Assembly: GCF_028736035.1 (NCBI RefSeq)
Contig: NZ_CP117866.1
Location: 2,046,001-2,110,000 of the forward strand
Direction of reading: 5' to 3'
Source: Streptomyces sp. T12
Lineage (GTDB): Bacteria > Actinomycetota > Actinomycetes > Streptomycetales > Streptomycetaceae
DNA: 64,000 bases
Part shown: positions 34,168 to 41,768 of the stretch, piece by piece
How positions within the stretch are numbered: the stretch's first letter is position 1
Layout of the letters: every line of letters starts with the position of its first letter
Program-made: the position numbers and the translations under genes
Notes under the pieces: generated by a model
Told to the model about the DNA's origin: nothing
Seen by the model: the letters and a program-made list of their open reading frames with translations, nothing else
Databases searched by the model: none

Positions 34168-34773
34168 ATGGCCGGTTTCCGGAGTCTGGCGAGACAGGTG
34201 CGAGACCCACGGTGCGATCTGGCGCTGCGGCGCTACTCGCTGCGTAAGTGCCTTGAGCGGTTCGCCCCTTATGGGCACCGGGCGACCTGGGACCACTTGT
34301 GCTCCCGGGCAGGGTTCGGTCCGGAGGACCGGTCCCCCGATCCGGCGCGGCTCGTGGCCGCGTTGGACGAGCTGGAGGAAGCGCGTTCGGTCTGGCTGGC
34401 CTACGAGGTCGACTTCGCCGAGCGACGCAAAAGGGAAAAGCACGACGGACTGCGCAGGCCGGGCACCGTGGACGACTGGCACCGGCTGACCTGGGGCGGT
34501 TTCGGAGTCGCCTGGTGCGACAACCCCCGGGTCCACCCGCATGAACCACTGGCCGAGGTGCTGCGCCGACTGATCTCCGCGCTGGAGCGCGAACCGGGCT
34601 CGGAGTGCCCGGTGTGTGGCGGTGAGCGGCTGATCTGGCAGTACGACCTGGCCCATGAACCGTCGTCGGGGCCCGTCTGCACGGACTGCGGAATCGTGGT
34701 GCCGCGTCCGGTTCTCACGCCCGAAGCGCTGTCGGCGTCGCGGCGCGAACGGCGGCTGCTGATGTCCGCCTAG
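34168..34773 (+). CDS. Zinc-ribbon-containing protein of unknown function
   Basis: A 201-residue soluble, arginine-rich protein. The C-terminal third has a zinc-ribbon-like pair ECPVCGGERL (about 149-158) and PVCTDCGIVV (about 169-178). The N-terminal part (SLRKCLERFAPYGHRATWDHLCSRAGF, split) is helical with several conserved-looking Trp residues. No match to a named family is evident. The start ATG at 34168 follows GGAGGTGCAGGGC at fair spacing. It is divergent from the acylase gene across 230 bp that hold short repeats of GTGACnGAnGTnCAGG. Confidence 0.7.
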   Translation: MAGFRSLARQVRDPRCDLALRRYSLRKCLERFAPYGHRATWDHLCSRAGFGPEDRSPDPARLVAALDELEEARSVWLAYEVDFAERRKREKHDGLRRPGTVDDWHRLTWGGFGVAWCDNPRVHPHEPLAEVLRRLISALEREPGSECPVCGGERLIWQYDLAHEPSSGPVCTDCGIVVPRPVLTPEALSASRRERRLLMSA

Positions 34774-34905
34774 TACGACGGGGGTGCGCTGGGGATGCCG
34801 CACCCCCTATTTGGCGCCGTAAGTTCGCTGCCTCGCCTTCTCACTCCCGTTGCCGGTGCCTTGTCAACCGCCCCCGTTGTCAGTGGCGGCTGGCACCATC
34901 GAGCC

Positions 34906-35643
34906 ATGATCCAGGTGTGTCTGAACGGGCCCCGAGGGGCGGGCGACGGTGCGGTGGTGCCTCTCTCACCGGAGGCACTGGCCGACTCCGCGGCCGAGGC
35001 CGTCGCGGCGGGGGCCACGGACATCCATGTCCACCCCAAGACTCCCTGCGGACAGGACAGCCTGTCGCCGCGCGTGCTCGCTCCGACGCTGGAGGCGATA
35101 CGGGCCCGGGTGCCGGTGCCGGTCGGCGTGACGACGGGCGCGTGGGCGGAACCGGATGCGGCGGACCGGGTGGCGCGGATCCGGAGCTGGACGGTGCTCC
35201 CGGTGCTCCCCGACCACGCCTCGGTCAACTGGCATGAGCCGGGCGCCGAGGAGGTGGCGGCGGCGCTGCTGGAGCGGGGCGTGGGCGTGGAGGCGGGCAT
35301 CTGGTCGGGCACGGACGGGGCGGCGCGGTTCGCGGTCTCGCCGCTCGGGCCGAAGGTGCTGCGGGTGCTGGCCGAGGTGAGGGACACCTCGGCAAAGACG
35401 GCCGAGGAGTCCGCGCATGCGCTGCTGACCGACCTGGGCGCGGCGTTCGGCCGTCCGGTGCTGCTGCACGGGGAGGACGCAGGGGCGTGGCCGGTGCTGC
35501 GACTGGCGGGGCGGCTGGGGCTGGCGACGCGCATCGGCCTGGAGGACACGCTGGTCCTGCCGGACGGGGAACGGGCCGGGTCCAACGCTCAGTTGGTGGC
35601 GGAGGGTTTGTACCAGTACGGGTGGGCCCAGCGGTCGTCGTAG
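34906..35643 (+). CDS. BKACE-family beta-keto acid cleavage enzyme
   Basis: A 245-residue TIM-barrel protein of the 3-keto-5-aminohexanoate cleavage (BKACE, formerly DUF849) family, which uses acetyl-CoA to split beta-keto acids. The metal-binding DIHVHPKT (about 40-47), the N-terminal CLNGPRG and the C-terminal TRIGLEDTL with SNAQLVAEG are present. At 245 residues it is shorter than typical members (about 270-310). ATG at 34906 begins the conserved IQVCLNG strand. Its last 55 bases overlap the convergent unknown gene. Specific substrate cannot be inferred. Confidence 0.85.
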   Translation: MIQVCLNGPRGAGDGAVVPLSPEALADSAAEAVAAGATDIHVHPKTPCGQDSLSPRVLAPTLEAIRARVPVPVGVTTGAWAEPDAADRVARIRSWTVLPVLPDHASVNWHEPGAEEVAAALLERGVGVEAGIWSGTDGAARFAVSPLGPKVLRVLAEVRDTSAKTAEESAHALLTDLGAAFGRPVLLHGEDAGAWPVLRLAGRLGLATRIGLEDTLVLPDGERAGSNAQLVAEGLYQYGWAQRSS

Positions 35644-36320
35644 GGCAGGGCGAGGAGTTCGGCCTCCGTCGCGAGGCCGGGCTCGCCTTGGGCGCGGAGG
35701 CGGGCGGGAGCGTTGCGAGCGAACCAGGACTGCAACTCCGCGACGGCCCCCTCCTTGCCCTCGTCGAACCCGCAGGTGAGCGGCAGGTCATCGGCGAGGA
35801 GGTCGGCCATCCACCGGCGTGCGCAGGACACGAGGTGTGTGTCGGCGACGGGATGCCGGATCCAGTCGGCAAGGAAGGGGGTCACGGTCCCGGCGATCGA
35901 GGAACAGGAGTCGAATACGTCGGTGACCGGATGCGGCGGCTCGGGGGACGCGAGGGCATCCCGCCACCAGGCGGTCAGGAACGCCTGGATGGCGTCGGAC
36001 TGCTCCGTCGGCCAGGAGTGCCAGTCCACGCGGGTCAGCCCGTGCCCCCACCACGCCACGTCCATGCTGCCGTCCGCCATCGCCCGCGCCGTCTGCGGCA
36101 GCAGGCGCCGCATCACGGCGGCGTGGTCCTCGAAGTGATCGGGGACCTTGAAGACGAACCTGCGGACCAGGTCGGCGGGCACACGCGTGTACGGCGTGCG
36201 CAGATACGCCGTCTCCTGCGGATCGAAGCACCGCTCGCAGCCGATCTCCGTAGGGCTGGCGAACCCGTTGAAGACCGTGTCGATGTCCGCGAGAGCGGCG
36301 TCAAGGGCAGGTGAGGGCAT
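35589..36320 (-). CDS. Conserved protein of unknown function
   Basis: A 243-residue soluble protein with five cysteines (including ECG-like IGCERCFD near 28-35 and SCARRWM near 163-169) and several Trp-rich helices (VAWWGHGLTRVDWHSWPTEQ, about 90-109). I do not recognise a family. ATG at 36320 is supported by loss of coding character upstream, though the RBS is poor. Its 3' end overlaps the convergent BKACE gene by 55 bp, and it is divergent from the RNA ligase gene. Confidence 0.72.
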   Translation of the reverse strand: MPSPALDAALADIDTVFNGFASPTEIGCERCFDPQETAYLRTPYTRVPADLVRRFVFKVPDHFEDHAAVMRRLLPQTARAMADGSMDVAWWGHGLTRVDWHSWPTEQSDAIQAFLTAWWRDALASPEPPHPVTDVFDSCSSIAGTVTPFLADWIRHPVADTHLVSCARRWMADLLADDLPLTCGFDEGKEGAVAELQSWFARNAPARLRAQGEPGLATEAELLALPYDDRWAHPYWYKPSATN

Positions 36321-36472
36321 GGAGGTCGACCCCGTCAGGACTCCGTGCGCGGCGGCGTGCCGCCGGCCGAAGATCGCGACGATACCAGCCGCTAATCGGC
36401 TCGCTCCAGCCCTTTCCCGTCCGGACAGTTGGGAGCGATGAAACACACCTGAGGACGACCGAGGAGTCCCCG

Positions 36473-37540
36473 ATGTCGACGCTGCGCGTCACCGCCGAAG
36501 TGCTGACCGTCCACGAACACCCCAACGCCGACGCCCTGGAGCTGGCCCAGGTGGGTCTGTACCGGGCCGTCGTCGCCAAGGGCGCGTACCGCACCGGTGA
36601 GGCCGCCGTGTACATCCCCGAGCAGTCCGTGCTGCCGGCCGAACTGATCGAGGAACTGGGGCTGACCGGGCGGCTGGCGGGGAGCGGGGCCGACCGGGTC
36701 AAGGCGGTGCGGCTGCGCGGTGAGCTGTCGCAGGGGATCGTGTGCCGGCCGAAGGTGCTGGCCGACGTCGATCTGGCGCGGGCGGCTGCGGAGGGGACCG
36801 ACTTCGCGGAGCTGCTCGGGGTCACCAAGTGGGTGCCGCCGATCCCGCCGACGATGTCCGGTGAGGTGGAGTCGGCGCCGGATCTGCTGCCCTGGGTCGA
36901 CATCGAGAACATCCAGCGGTATCCGGACATCTTCGTGCCGGGTGAGCCCGTGATCCTGACCGAGAAACTGCACGGATCGGCGTGCCTGCTGACGTATGTC
37001 GCCGACGAGGACCGGGTGTACGTCTCCTCCAAGGGCTTCGGGGCGAAGTCGCTGGCGCTGAAGGAGGAGTCGCGGAATCTGTACTGGCGGGCGATGCGGG
37101 GGCACGGCGTCGCCGAGGCGGCGGCTCGGCTGGCCGCGCGACTGGGTGCCCGCCGGGTGGGCATCTTCGGCGAGGTGTACGGCGCGGGCGTGCAGGACCT
37201 GACATATGGCGCCGACGGTCGACGGGAGACCTTGGGGTACGCCGTGTTCGATGTGTCCGCTGAGATCGACGGTCGGGTGCGGTGGCTGGACGCCGCGGAG
37301 GTACTGGAGGGGGAACTGCCCCTGGTACCACGGCTGTTCGAGGGACCGTTCGACATCGAGCGGGTACTGGAGGTTGCCACGGGGCGCGAGACCGTCTCGG
37401 GGCGGGAGCTGCATCTGCGGGAGGGCGTGGTGATACGACCGGTTGTCGAGCGGCACAGCACGGTGACCGGGGGGCGGGCGATCGCGAAGGCGGTGAGCCC
37501 GGCGTATCTGACGCGGAAGGGCGGGACCGAGTACGAGTGA
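36473..37540 (+). CDS. RNA ligase, DRB0094/Rnl5-like
   Basis: A 355-residue ATP-dependent RNA ligase resembling the Deinococcus DRB0094 (Rnl5) enzyme. An N-terminal OB-like domain (about 1-115) precedes the nucleotidyltransferase domain. Motif I is TEKLHG with the AMP-accepting Lys165, motif IIIa is GIFGEVYGAGVQ (about 225-236), motif IV is EGVVIRP (about 317-323) and motif V is in AIAKAVSPAYL. Such enzymes seal 3'-OH/5'-PO4 nicks in RNA or RNA-containing duplexes. GAGGAG precedes the ATG. No Pnkp/Hen1 partner is nearby; the convergent neighbour is soxR, so a link to oxidative RNA damage is only a guess. Confidence 0.93.
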   Translation: MSTLRVTAEVLTVHEHPNADALELAQVGLYRAVVAKGAYRTGEAAVYIPEQSVLPAELIEELGLTGRLAGSGADRVKAVRLRGELSQGIVCRPKVLADVDLARAAAEGTDFAELLGVTKWVPPIPPTMSGEVESAPDLLPWVDIENIQRYPDIFVPGEPVILTEKLHGSACLLTYVADEDRVYVSSKGFGAKSLALKEESRNLYWRAMRGHGVAEAAARLAARLGARRVGIFGEVYGAGVQDLTYGADGRRETLGYAVFDVSAEIDGRVRWLDAAEVLEGELPLVPRLFEGPFDIERVLEVATGRETVSGRELHLREGVVIRPVVERHSTVTGGRAIAKAVSPAYLTRKGGTEYE

Positions 37541-37579
37541 CTCAGGGCCGTCGCCCGACTGCCGACGACGCTGCAGCAC

Positions 37580-37634
37580 GCCAGGGGCGCGGGACTGGAT
37601 CGATATGCGGCTCCGCCGCGTGGGCGCCCCTGGC
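37580..37634. repeat. REP-like hairpin element, copy 1
   Basis: Arms 37580-37590 and 37624-37634 are an 11-bp perfect inverted repeat (GCCAGGGGCGC). The 29-bp core 37599-37627 matches 42518-42546 at 28 of 29 positions and contains GCGGCTCCGCCGC. It lies between the convergent RNA ligase and soxR and can serve both as a terminator. Confidence 0.75.
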
Positions 37635-37645
37635 CACCCAGCGTG

Positions 37646-38167
37646 TCAGCAGCGGTCCCCGGCCTCCTGCTCCCGCTTCCCGCCCGTACCCGGTGCCGCC
37701 TTCTGCCGACCCCCCGGCTCCGCCAGCAGACGGGACCCCGTGAGCCGTTCGCCGAAGACGTCGTCCGGGTTGGAGAGGACGCACGTGTCCAGGGAGAGGC
37801 AGCCGCAGCCGATGCAGTCGGTCAAGTGGTCGCGGAGGCGGTTCAGTTGCTTGATGCGCTCCTCCAGCTCCGAGCGCCAGGCCTCCGACAATCGCGCCCA
37901 GTCCTCATGGGTGGGCGTGCGTTCCTCGGGGAGTTCGGCGAGGGCGTCGCGGATCGTGGCCAGGGGGATGCCGACGCGCTGCGCGGCCCGGACGAAGGCG
38001 ACCCGGCGCAGGGTGTCACGGGTGTAGCGTCGCTGGTTGCCGGAGGTGCGGCGGCTGCTGATCAGGCCCTTGGACTCATAGAAGTGCAGGGCGGAGACGG
38101 CGGCGCCGCTCCGGGCGGCGAGCTGGCCGACCGTGAGCTCGTGGATCTTCTCGGGGATCTGGGGCAC
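37646..38167 (-). CDS. soxR: Redox-sensing MerR-family regulator SoxR
   Basis: A 173-residue [2Fe-2S] transcription factor activated by oxidation, for example by redox-active antibiotics in Streptomyces. N-terminal MerR helix-turn-helix ([26 protein letters not shown], split, about 11-36), dimerisation helix (about 85-115) and the cluster ligands C118, C121, C123 and C129 in CX2CXCX5C form. A Pro/Gly/Lys tail extends beyond the cluster. It starts with GTG at 38167. A SoxR-box-like half-site CCTCAAAC lies right at the start (38168 onward). No soxS is expected. Its gene partners are not obvious here. Confidence 0.95.
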   Translation of the reverse strand: MPQIPEKIHELTVGQLAARSGAAVSALHFYESKGLISSRRTSGNQRRYTRDTLRRVAFVRAAQRVGIPLATIRDALAELPEERTPTHEDWARLSEAWRSELEERIKQLNRLRDHLTDCIGCGCLSLDTCVLSNPDDVFGERLTGSRLLAEPGGRQKAAPGTGGKREQEAGDRC

Positions 38168-38231
38168 GCCTCAAACCTACCTATCGCGTCACAGCCCGGT
38201 TCCGTTGACAGAGGCTTCACGGCCTAGCATG

Positions 38232-38247
38232 CTAAGCAGTCGCTTAG
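38232..38247. promoter_or_regulatory. 16-bp TetR-type operator before maoC
   Basis: CTAAGCAGTCGCTTAG, a palindrome 50 bp upstream of the MaoC gene, closely matches CTGAGCGGGCGCTTAG at 39457, upstream of the neighbouring TetR gene. The shared motif marks it as the likely binding site of that TetR. Confidence 0.65.
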
Positions 38248-38296
38248 GCATTGGTCATCCGAGACATCCGAGACAGACGACGCGAGAGGCCTGGAC

Positions 38297-38758
38297 ATGG
38301 CAGAGCCGAGGATCTTCACCTCCGCCGACGACCTGAAGGCGGCGGTGGGCGAGCAGCTGGGGTACACGGACTGGCTGGAGGTCGACCAGAAGCGGATCGA
38401 TCTCTTCGCGGAGGCCACCGGTGACCACCAGTGGATCCACGTCGATCCGGAGAAGGCCGCCGCCGGGCCCTTCGGGACCACCATCGCCCACGGGTATCTC
38501 ACCCTCTCGCTGCTTCCGCTCTTCGGACCCCAGCTCATCAAGGTCGAAGGCGTGAAGATGGGCGTCAACTACGGGACGAACAAGGTCCGTTTCCCCGCCC
38601 CGGTGCCGGTCGGCTCGCGGCTGCGTGCCACCGCCACGATCACCGGCGTGGACGACGTGGCGGGCGGCGTCCAGGTCACCATCGCGTTCAGCGTGGAGCG
38701 CGAGGGCGGGGACAAGCCCGTATGCGTCGCCGAGTCCGTCTCGCGGTACTACCTGTAG
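38297..38758 (+). CDS. MaoC-like enoyl-CoA hydratase
   Basis: A 153-residue single hot-dog-domain protein of the MaoC/R-hydratase type. The hydratase 2 motif is seen in ATGDHQWIHVDPEKAAAGPFG (split, Asp/His about 41-46) followed by IAHGYLTLSL (about 62-71). It hydrates 2-enoyl-CoA to 3-hydroxyacyl-CoA, or the reverse. ATG at 38297 follows GAGAGG. It faces away from soxR and converges tail-to-tail with a TetR gene 26 bp downstream, whose operator motif it shares. Confidence 0.92.
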   Translation: MAEPRIFTSADDLKAAVGEQLGYTDWLEVDQKRIDLFAEATGDHQWIHVDPEKAAAGPFGTTIAHGYLTLSLLPLFGPQLIKVEGVKMGVNYGTNKVRFPAPVPVGSRLRATATITGVDDVAGGVQVTIAFSVEREGGDKPVCVAESVSRYYL

Positions 38759-38784
38759 CCGAGCGGCGCAAGGAGCCGGGAGGC

Positions 38785-39408
38785 CTACTTCGCTCCCACC
38801 ATCCGCAGCACGAGGTCGGCGTACAGCGCGCCGACCTCGTCGGGCGTCCAGGGGCCGTCGACGCTGAACCAGCGGGCCACGTCGATGCACAGGGAGAGCA
38901 CGGCGAGGGTCGTGCCCTTCACGTCCAGCACGTCGAACTCGCCGGCCGCCACACCGTCCTCGATGATCCCGCGCACCTCGGCGTCACACTGCCGGCGCAG
39001 CGCGAGGATCTCGGCGCGGGCATCCGGGCCGAGCGAGTCCAGCTCGTACTGCACGACCCGGGCAGTCGTGCGCCCGCCGGCGTGCCAGCGGACGAAGGAG
39101 CTCACCGCGTCGGCGAGCCGCTCGGCCGCCGTGCCCTCGCGGCGGGAAGCCGTACGCAGGATCTCGAGCGCCTTCTCGTGGCCGATCCTGCTGATGCGGT
39201 GGAGCAGCTCTTCCTTGGTCTTGTAGTGGATGTAGAGCGCGGCGGGGCTCATCCCGGCGCGGCCCGCGATGTCACGGGTCGTCGTGGCGTGGTAGCCGCG
39301 CTCGGCGAAGGCCTCCACGGCAGCGATCAGCAGCCGCCTGGCCGCGTCGGGCGTAACCTCACCCCACGCCGACGTGTCGCCGCCGGCCGTCTCCTCCGCC
39401 GTACTCAT
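38785..39408 (-). CDS. TetR-family regulator (KstR2-like)
   Basis: A 207-residue TetR protein with FAERGYHATTTRDIAGRAGMSPAALYIHYKTKEELL as helix-turn-helix (split, about 34-69) and a C-domain of the kind seen in acyl-CoA-responsive regulators. ATG at 39408. The 16-bp palindrome at 39457-39472 lies in its promoter and recurs before the convergent maoC gene, suggesting autorepression plus control of maoC. The likely ligand is an acyl- or enoyl-CoA, by family analogy only. Confidence 0.88.
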   Translation of the reverse strand: MSTAEETAGGDTSAWGEVTPDAARRLLIAAVEAFAERGYHATTTRDIAGRAGMSPAALYIHYKTKEELLHRISRIGHEKALEILRTASRREGTAAERLADAVSSFVRWHAGGRTTARVVQYELDSLGPDARAEILALRRQCDAEVRGIIEDGVAAGEFDVLDVKGTTLAVLSLCIDVARWFSVDGPWTPDEVGALYADLVLRMVGAK

Positions 39409-39455
39409 CGCTCACTCGCCCCTCTCGATGACAGAACCCCCACCATACCGCTGAA

Positions 39456-39486
39456 GCTGAGCGGGCGCTTAGTGTGCCCGCTCAGC
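39456..39486. promoter_or_regulatory. TetR operator within a larger inverted repeat
   Basis: CTGAGCGGGCGCTTAG (39457-39472) matches the site before maoC. It is nested in an 11-bp perfect inverted repeat (39456-39466 with 39476-39486), which could also end the YiaA-like gene transcript. Confidence 0.6.
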
Positions 39487-39502
39487 GGCGTACGGGTCCG
39501 GC

Positions 39503-39790
39503 TCAGATCTTCTCGAACGGGTCGTGCTCGGCGAGCAGCTTCTCCAGTCGCGCCTGGTCGACCCGGCTGACGATCTGCCCGGCCTCCTGGCGGTCCCGGA
39601 TGACCTTGGCCAGCGTGAAGGCGGAGGTGACCAGGTAGAGCACGGCGATCGCGAGGAAGCCTCGCACCCATGCGTCGGCGTTCAGCCGGAAGATTCCGAT
39701 GGCGGTGGCCGCCATCGCGACGGCAAAGGAGGCGACCGCCTGGCCGTAGAAGGCGGCCGTGCTCTGCTGCTTGACCGGTGTGTCACTCAT
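39503..39790 (-). CDS. YiaA/YiaB-family inner membrane protein
   Basis: A 95-residue small membrane protein with two hydrophobic helices (about 15-33 and 42-62) and a charged C-terminal tail (KVIRDRQEAGQIVSRVDQARLEKLL). The spacing and the AFYGQAVASFAVA and RGFLAIAVLYLVTSAFTLAKVIRD segments match the YiaA/B helical-hairpin family, of unknown function. ATG at 39790. It lies between the TetR operator and the acyl-CoA dehydrogenase. Confidence 0.83.
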   Translation of the reverse strand: MSDTPVKQQSTAAFYGQAVASFAVAMAATAIGIFRLNADAWVRGFLAIAVLYLVTSAFTLAKVIRDRQEAGQIVSRVDQARLEKLLAEHDPFEKI

Positions 39791-39850
39791 GCGGCCAAGC
39801 TTCGGCGGACGCGGCGCCGGCCACATCCGCCCAAGTACTCAGGAGGATAC

Positions 39851-41002
39851 TCAGAACGCTGAAACCCCCGTCAGCGCCCGCCCGATGAGCAGCTTCTGGA
39901 TCTGGCTCGTGCCCTCGTAGAGGGTCATCACGCGGGCGTCGCGCAGCAGTTTGCCCGCCGGGTACTCGTCGATGTAGCCGTAACCGCCGAAGACCTGCAG
40001 GGCGTTGTTGGCGGCGCGGACGGCGGCCTCGGAGGCGAAGAGCTTGGCCTTGGAGGACTCGACGGCGAAGGGCTGCCCGCGGTCGATCAGGTCGGCGACC
40101 CGCCAGGTCAGCAGCCGGGCCGCGTCCACGTCCACGGCGATGTCGCTGATCAGCTCCTGGACCAGCTGATGGTGGGCGATGGTCCGGCCGAACTGCTCGC
40201 GTTCACCGGCGTATCGGACGGCCGCCTCCAGCGCGGCCTGGGCTATGCCGACGCACCCCGCGGCGACCGACATCCGCCCCTTGGCCAGGGCCGACATCGC
40301 GACCGAGAAGCCCTTGCCCTCCTCCCCCAGCATGGCCTCGGCAGGCACCCGTACGTCCTCCAGCACCAGCTCGGCGGTGGCCTGACCGCGCAGGCCGAGC
40401 TTGCCGTGGATGGTGCGGCGGGTCAGGCCGGGGGTGTCGGTGGGGACCAGGAAGGCGGAGACGCCCTTGTGGCCGGGCGCGTCGGTGGAGCGGGCGAAGA
40501 GCAGGACGACATCGGCCCAGGTGCCGTTGGTGATGAACATCTTGGTGCCGCTGATGACGTAGTCCTCGCCGTCGCGGACCGCACGGGTGGTGAGGTTGCC
40601 CGCGTCGGACCCGGTGCCCGGTTCGGTGAGGCCGAAGCAGCCGACGTACTCGCCGGCGGTGAGCCCCGGCAGCCAGTGCCGCTTCTGCTCCTCGCTCCCC
40701 CAGGCGGCGATCGTCTTGGCGACCAGGCCGAGCGAGACGGACACGATCCCGCGCACGGACGAGTCGCCGCGGCCGAGTTCCTCGGTCACCAGGCAGTACG
40801 CGAGATGGTCGCCGCCCGAGCCGCCGTACTCCTCGTCGATCGTCAGGCCCAGGAAGCCGACCTCGCCGAGCTTCTTCACGACTGCGCGGTCGACCTCCTC
40901 GGCGCGGTCCCAGGCGACGACATGGGGGACGATCTCGCGCTCCACGAAGTCCCGGGCGAGCCGCCGGACGGCGGTCTGCTCCTCGCTGAGCTCCAGGTTC
41001 AT
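39851..41002 (-). CDS. Acyl-CoA dehydrogenase (short/medium-chain type)
   Basis: A 383-residue FAD enzyme introducing a 2,3-double bond in acyl-CoAs. The N-terminal helical domain, CFGLTEPGTGSDAGNLTT (FAD-binding loop, about 121-138), GTKMFITNGTWADV, and the C-terminal MTLYEGTSQIQKLLIGRAL with the catalytic Glu are intact; length is normal. ATG at 41002. It is divergent from a TetR gene across a 90-bp region that holds a 19-bp palindrome, so it is probably repressed by that TetR. The substrate chain is not predictable with confidence. Confidence 0.95.
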   Translation of the reverse strand: MNLELSEEQTAVRRLARDFVEREIVPHVVAWDRAEEVDRAVVKKLGEVGFLGLTIDEEYGGSGGDHLAYCLVTEELGRGDSSVRGIVSVSLGLVAKTIAAWGSEEQKRHWLPGLTAGEYVGCFGLTEPGTGSDAGNLTTRAVRDGEDYVISGTKMFITNGTWADVVLLFARSTDAPGHKGVSAFLVPTDTPGLTRRTIHGKLGLRGQATAELVLEDVRVPAEAMLGEEGKGFSVAMSALAKGRMSVAAGCVGIAQAALEAAVRYAGEREQFGRTIAHHQLVQELISDIAVDVDAARLLTWRVADLIDRGQPFAVESSKAKLFASEAAVRAANNALQVFGGYGYIDEYPAGKLLRDARVMTLYEGTSQIQKLLIGRALTGVSAF

Positions 41003-41046
41003 GCCGAATCACCCCACTGACAGTGGACATTGAAAGCCGTACATTT

Positions 41047-41065
41047 AAATTAGCACTGCTAGTTT
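41047..41065. promoter_or_regulatory. 19-bp TetR operator between ACAD and TetR
   Basis: AAATTAGCACTGCTAGTTT has 9-bp arms with one mismatch around a central C. It overlaps the -35 region of the TetR gene and lies 45 bp before the ACAD gene. A sister site occurs at 47621-47639. Confidence 0.7.
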
Positions 41066-41079
41066 CTGTTCGGCAGCCC

Positions 41080-41085
41080 TACTAT
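41080..41085 (+). promoter_or_regulatory. -10 element of a probable leaderless TetR transcript
   Basis: TACTAT matches the housekeeping -10 consensus. Transcription seven bases downstream would begin at or next to the ATG at 41093, and no RBS precedes that ATG. The -35 region overlaps the operator. Confidence 0.5.
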
Positions 41086-41092
41086 GTGCGCC

Positions 41093-41734
41093 ATGGCCCG
41101 ACCGCGCAAGCCCCTGCTGAGCTACGACCGGATCGTCGAGACGGCGCGCGCACTCGTGGACACGGAGGGCCTGGCCGCCGTCTCCACGCGTCGGCTCGCC
41201 GCCGAGCTGGGGGTGAGCGGGCCGTCCCTCTACAACCACTTCCGCACGAAGGACGAGATCCTGGAGGCGGTCGCGGACTCGGTGAGTGCCCAGGTCGACC
41301 TGTCGATGTTCGAGGACGGCCGGGACTGGCGGACCGCACTGCACGACTGGGCCGTCTCCTACCGGGCCGCCCTGCGCGACCACCCGAACATCGTCCCGAT
41401 CCTGGCCACGGGTCCGGGGCGTCGCCCGGCCGGGCTGAAGCTCGCCGACGCGGTCTACGGCGCGATGGTCGACGCGGGCTGGCCGCCGGCGCAGGCCACG
41501 TCCATCGGGGCGCTGATGCGGTACTTCATCATGGGCTCCGCGCTGGGCTCGTTCGCCGGGGGCTTCGTCGACGACGCCAGCGCGTACGACCCGGCCGACT
41601 ATCCGCACCTCGGACAGGCCCACCTCCTCCCCGAGCGGCAGGAGAAGATCGACGAGCGGGCCTTCGAGACGGGGCTGGCGGCGCTGCTGGACGGGCTGGC
41701 GGGGCAGTACGAGCAGGTCGGGCGCACCGCATAA
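41093..41734 (+). CDS. TetR-family regulator of ACAD and probably ALDH/ADH
   Basis: A 213-residue TetR protein: basic N-terminus MARPRKP, helix-turn-helix VSTRRLAAELGVSGPSLYNHFRTKDEILEAV (split, about 31-61) and an all-helical C-domain. ATG at 41093 looks leaderless; an ATG at 41084 overlaps the -10 element and is less likely. It is divergent from acyl-CoA dehydrogenase with a 19-bp operator between them. The same operator appears before the ALDH-ADH operon, suggesting one regulator for aldehyde/alcohol and acyl-CoA oxidation. Confidence 0.88.
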   Translation: MARPRKPLLSYDRIVETARALVDTEGLAAVSTRRLAAELGVSGPSLYNHFRTKDEILEAVADSVSAQVDLSMFEDGRDWRTALHDWAVSYRAALRDHPNIVPILATGPGRRPAGLKLADAVYGAMVDAGWPPAQATSIGALMRYFIMGSALGSFAGGFVDDASAYDPADYPHLGQAHLLPERQEKIDERAFETGLAALLDGLAGQYEQVGRTA

Positions 41735-41735
41735 C

Positions 41736-41759
41736 ACGCTTCGGCGTTCACCGAAGTGT
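41736..41759. promoter_or_regulatory. Candidate ArsR operator
   Basis: ACGCTTCGG (41736-41744) and CCGAAGTGT (41751-41759) form 9-bp arms with one mismatch around a 6-bp centre, directly between the TetR stop and the ArsR start. The size and position suit an ArsR-family autoregulatory site. Confidence 0.55.
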
Positions 41760-41768
41760 CCGTGGCCC

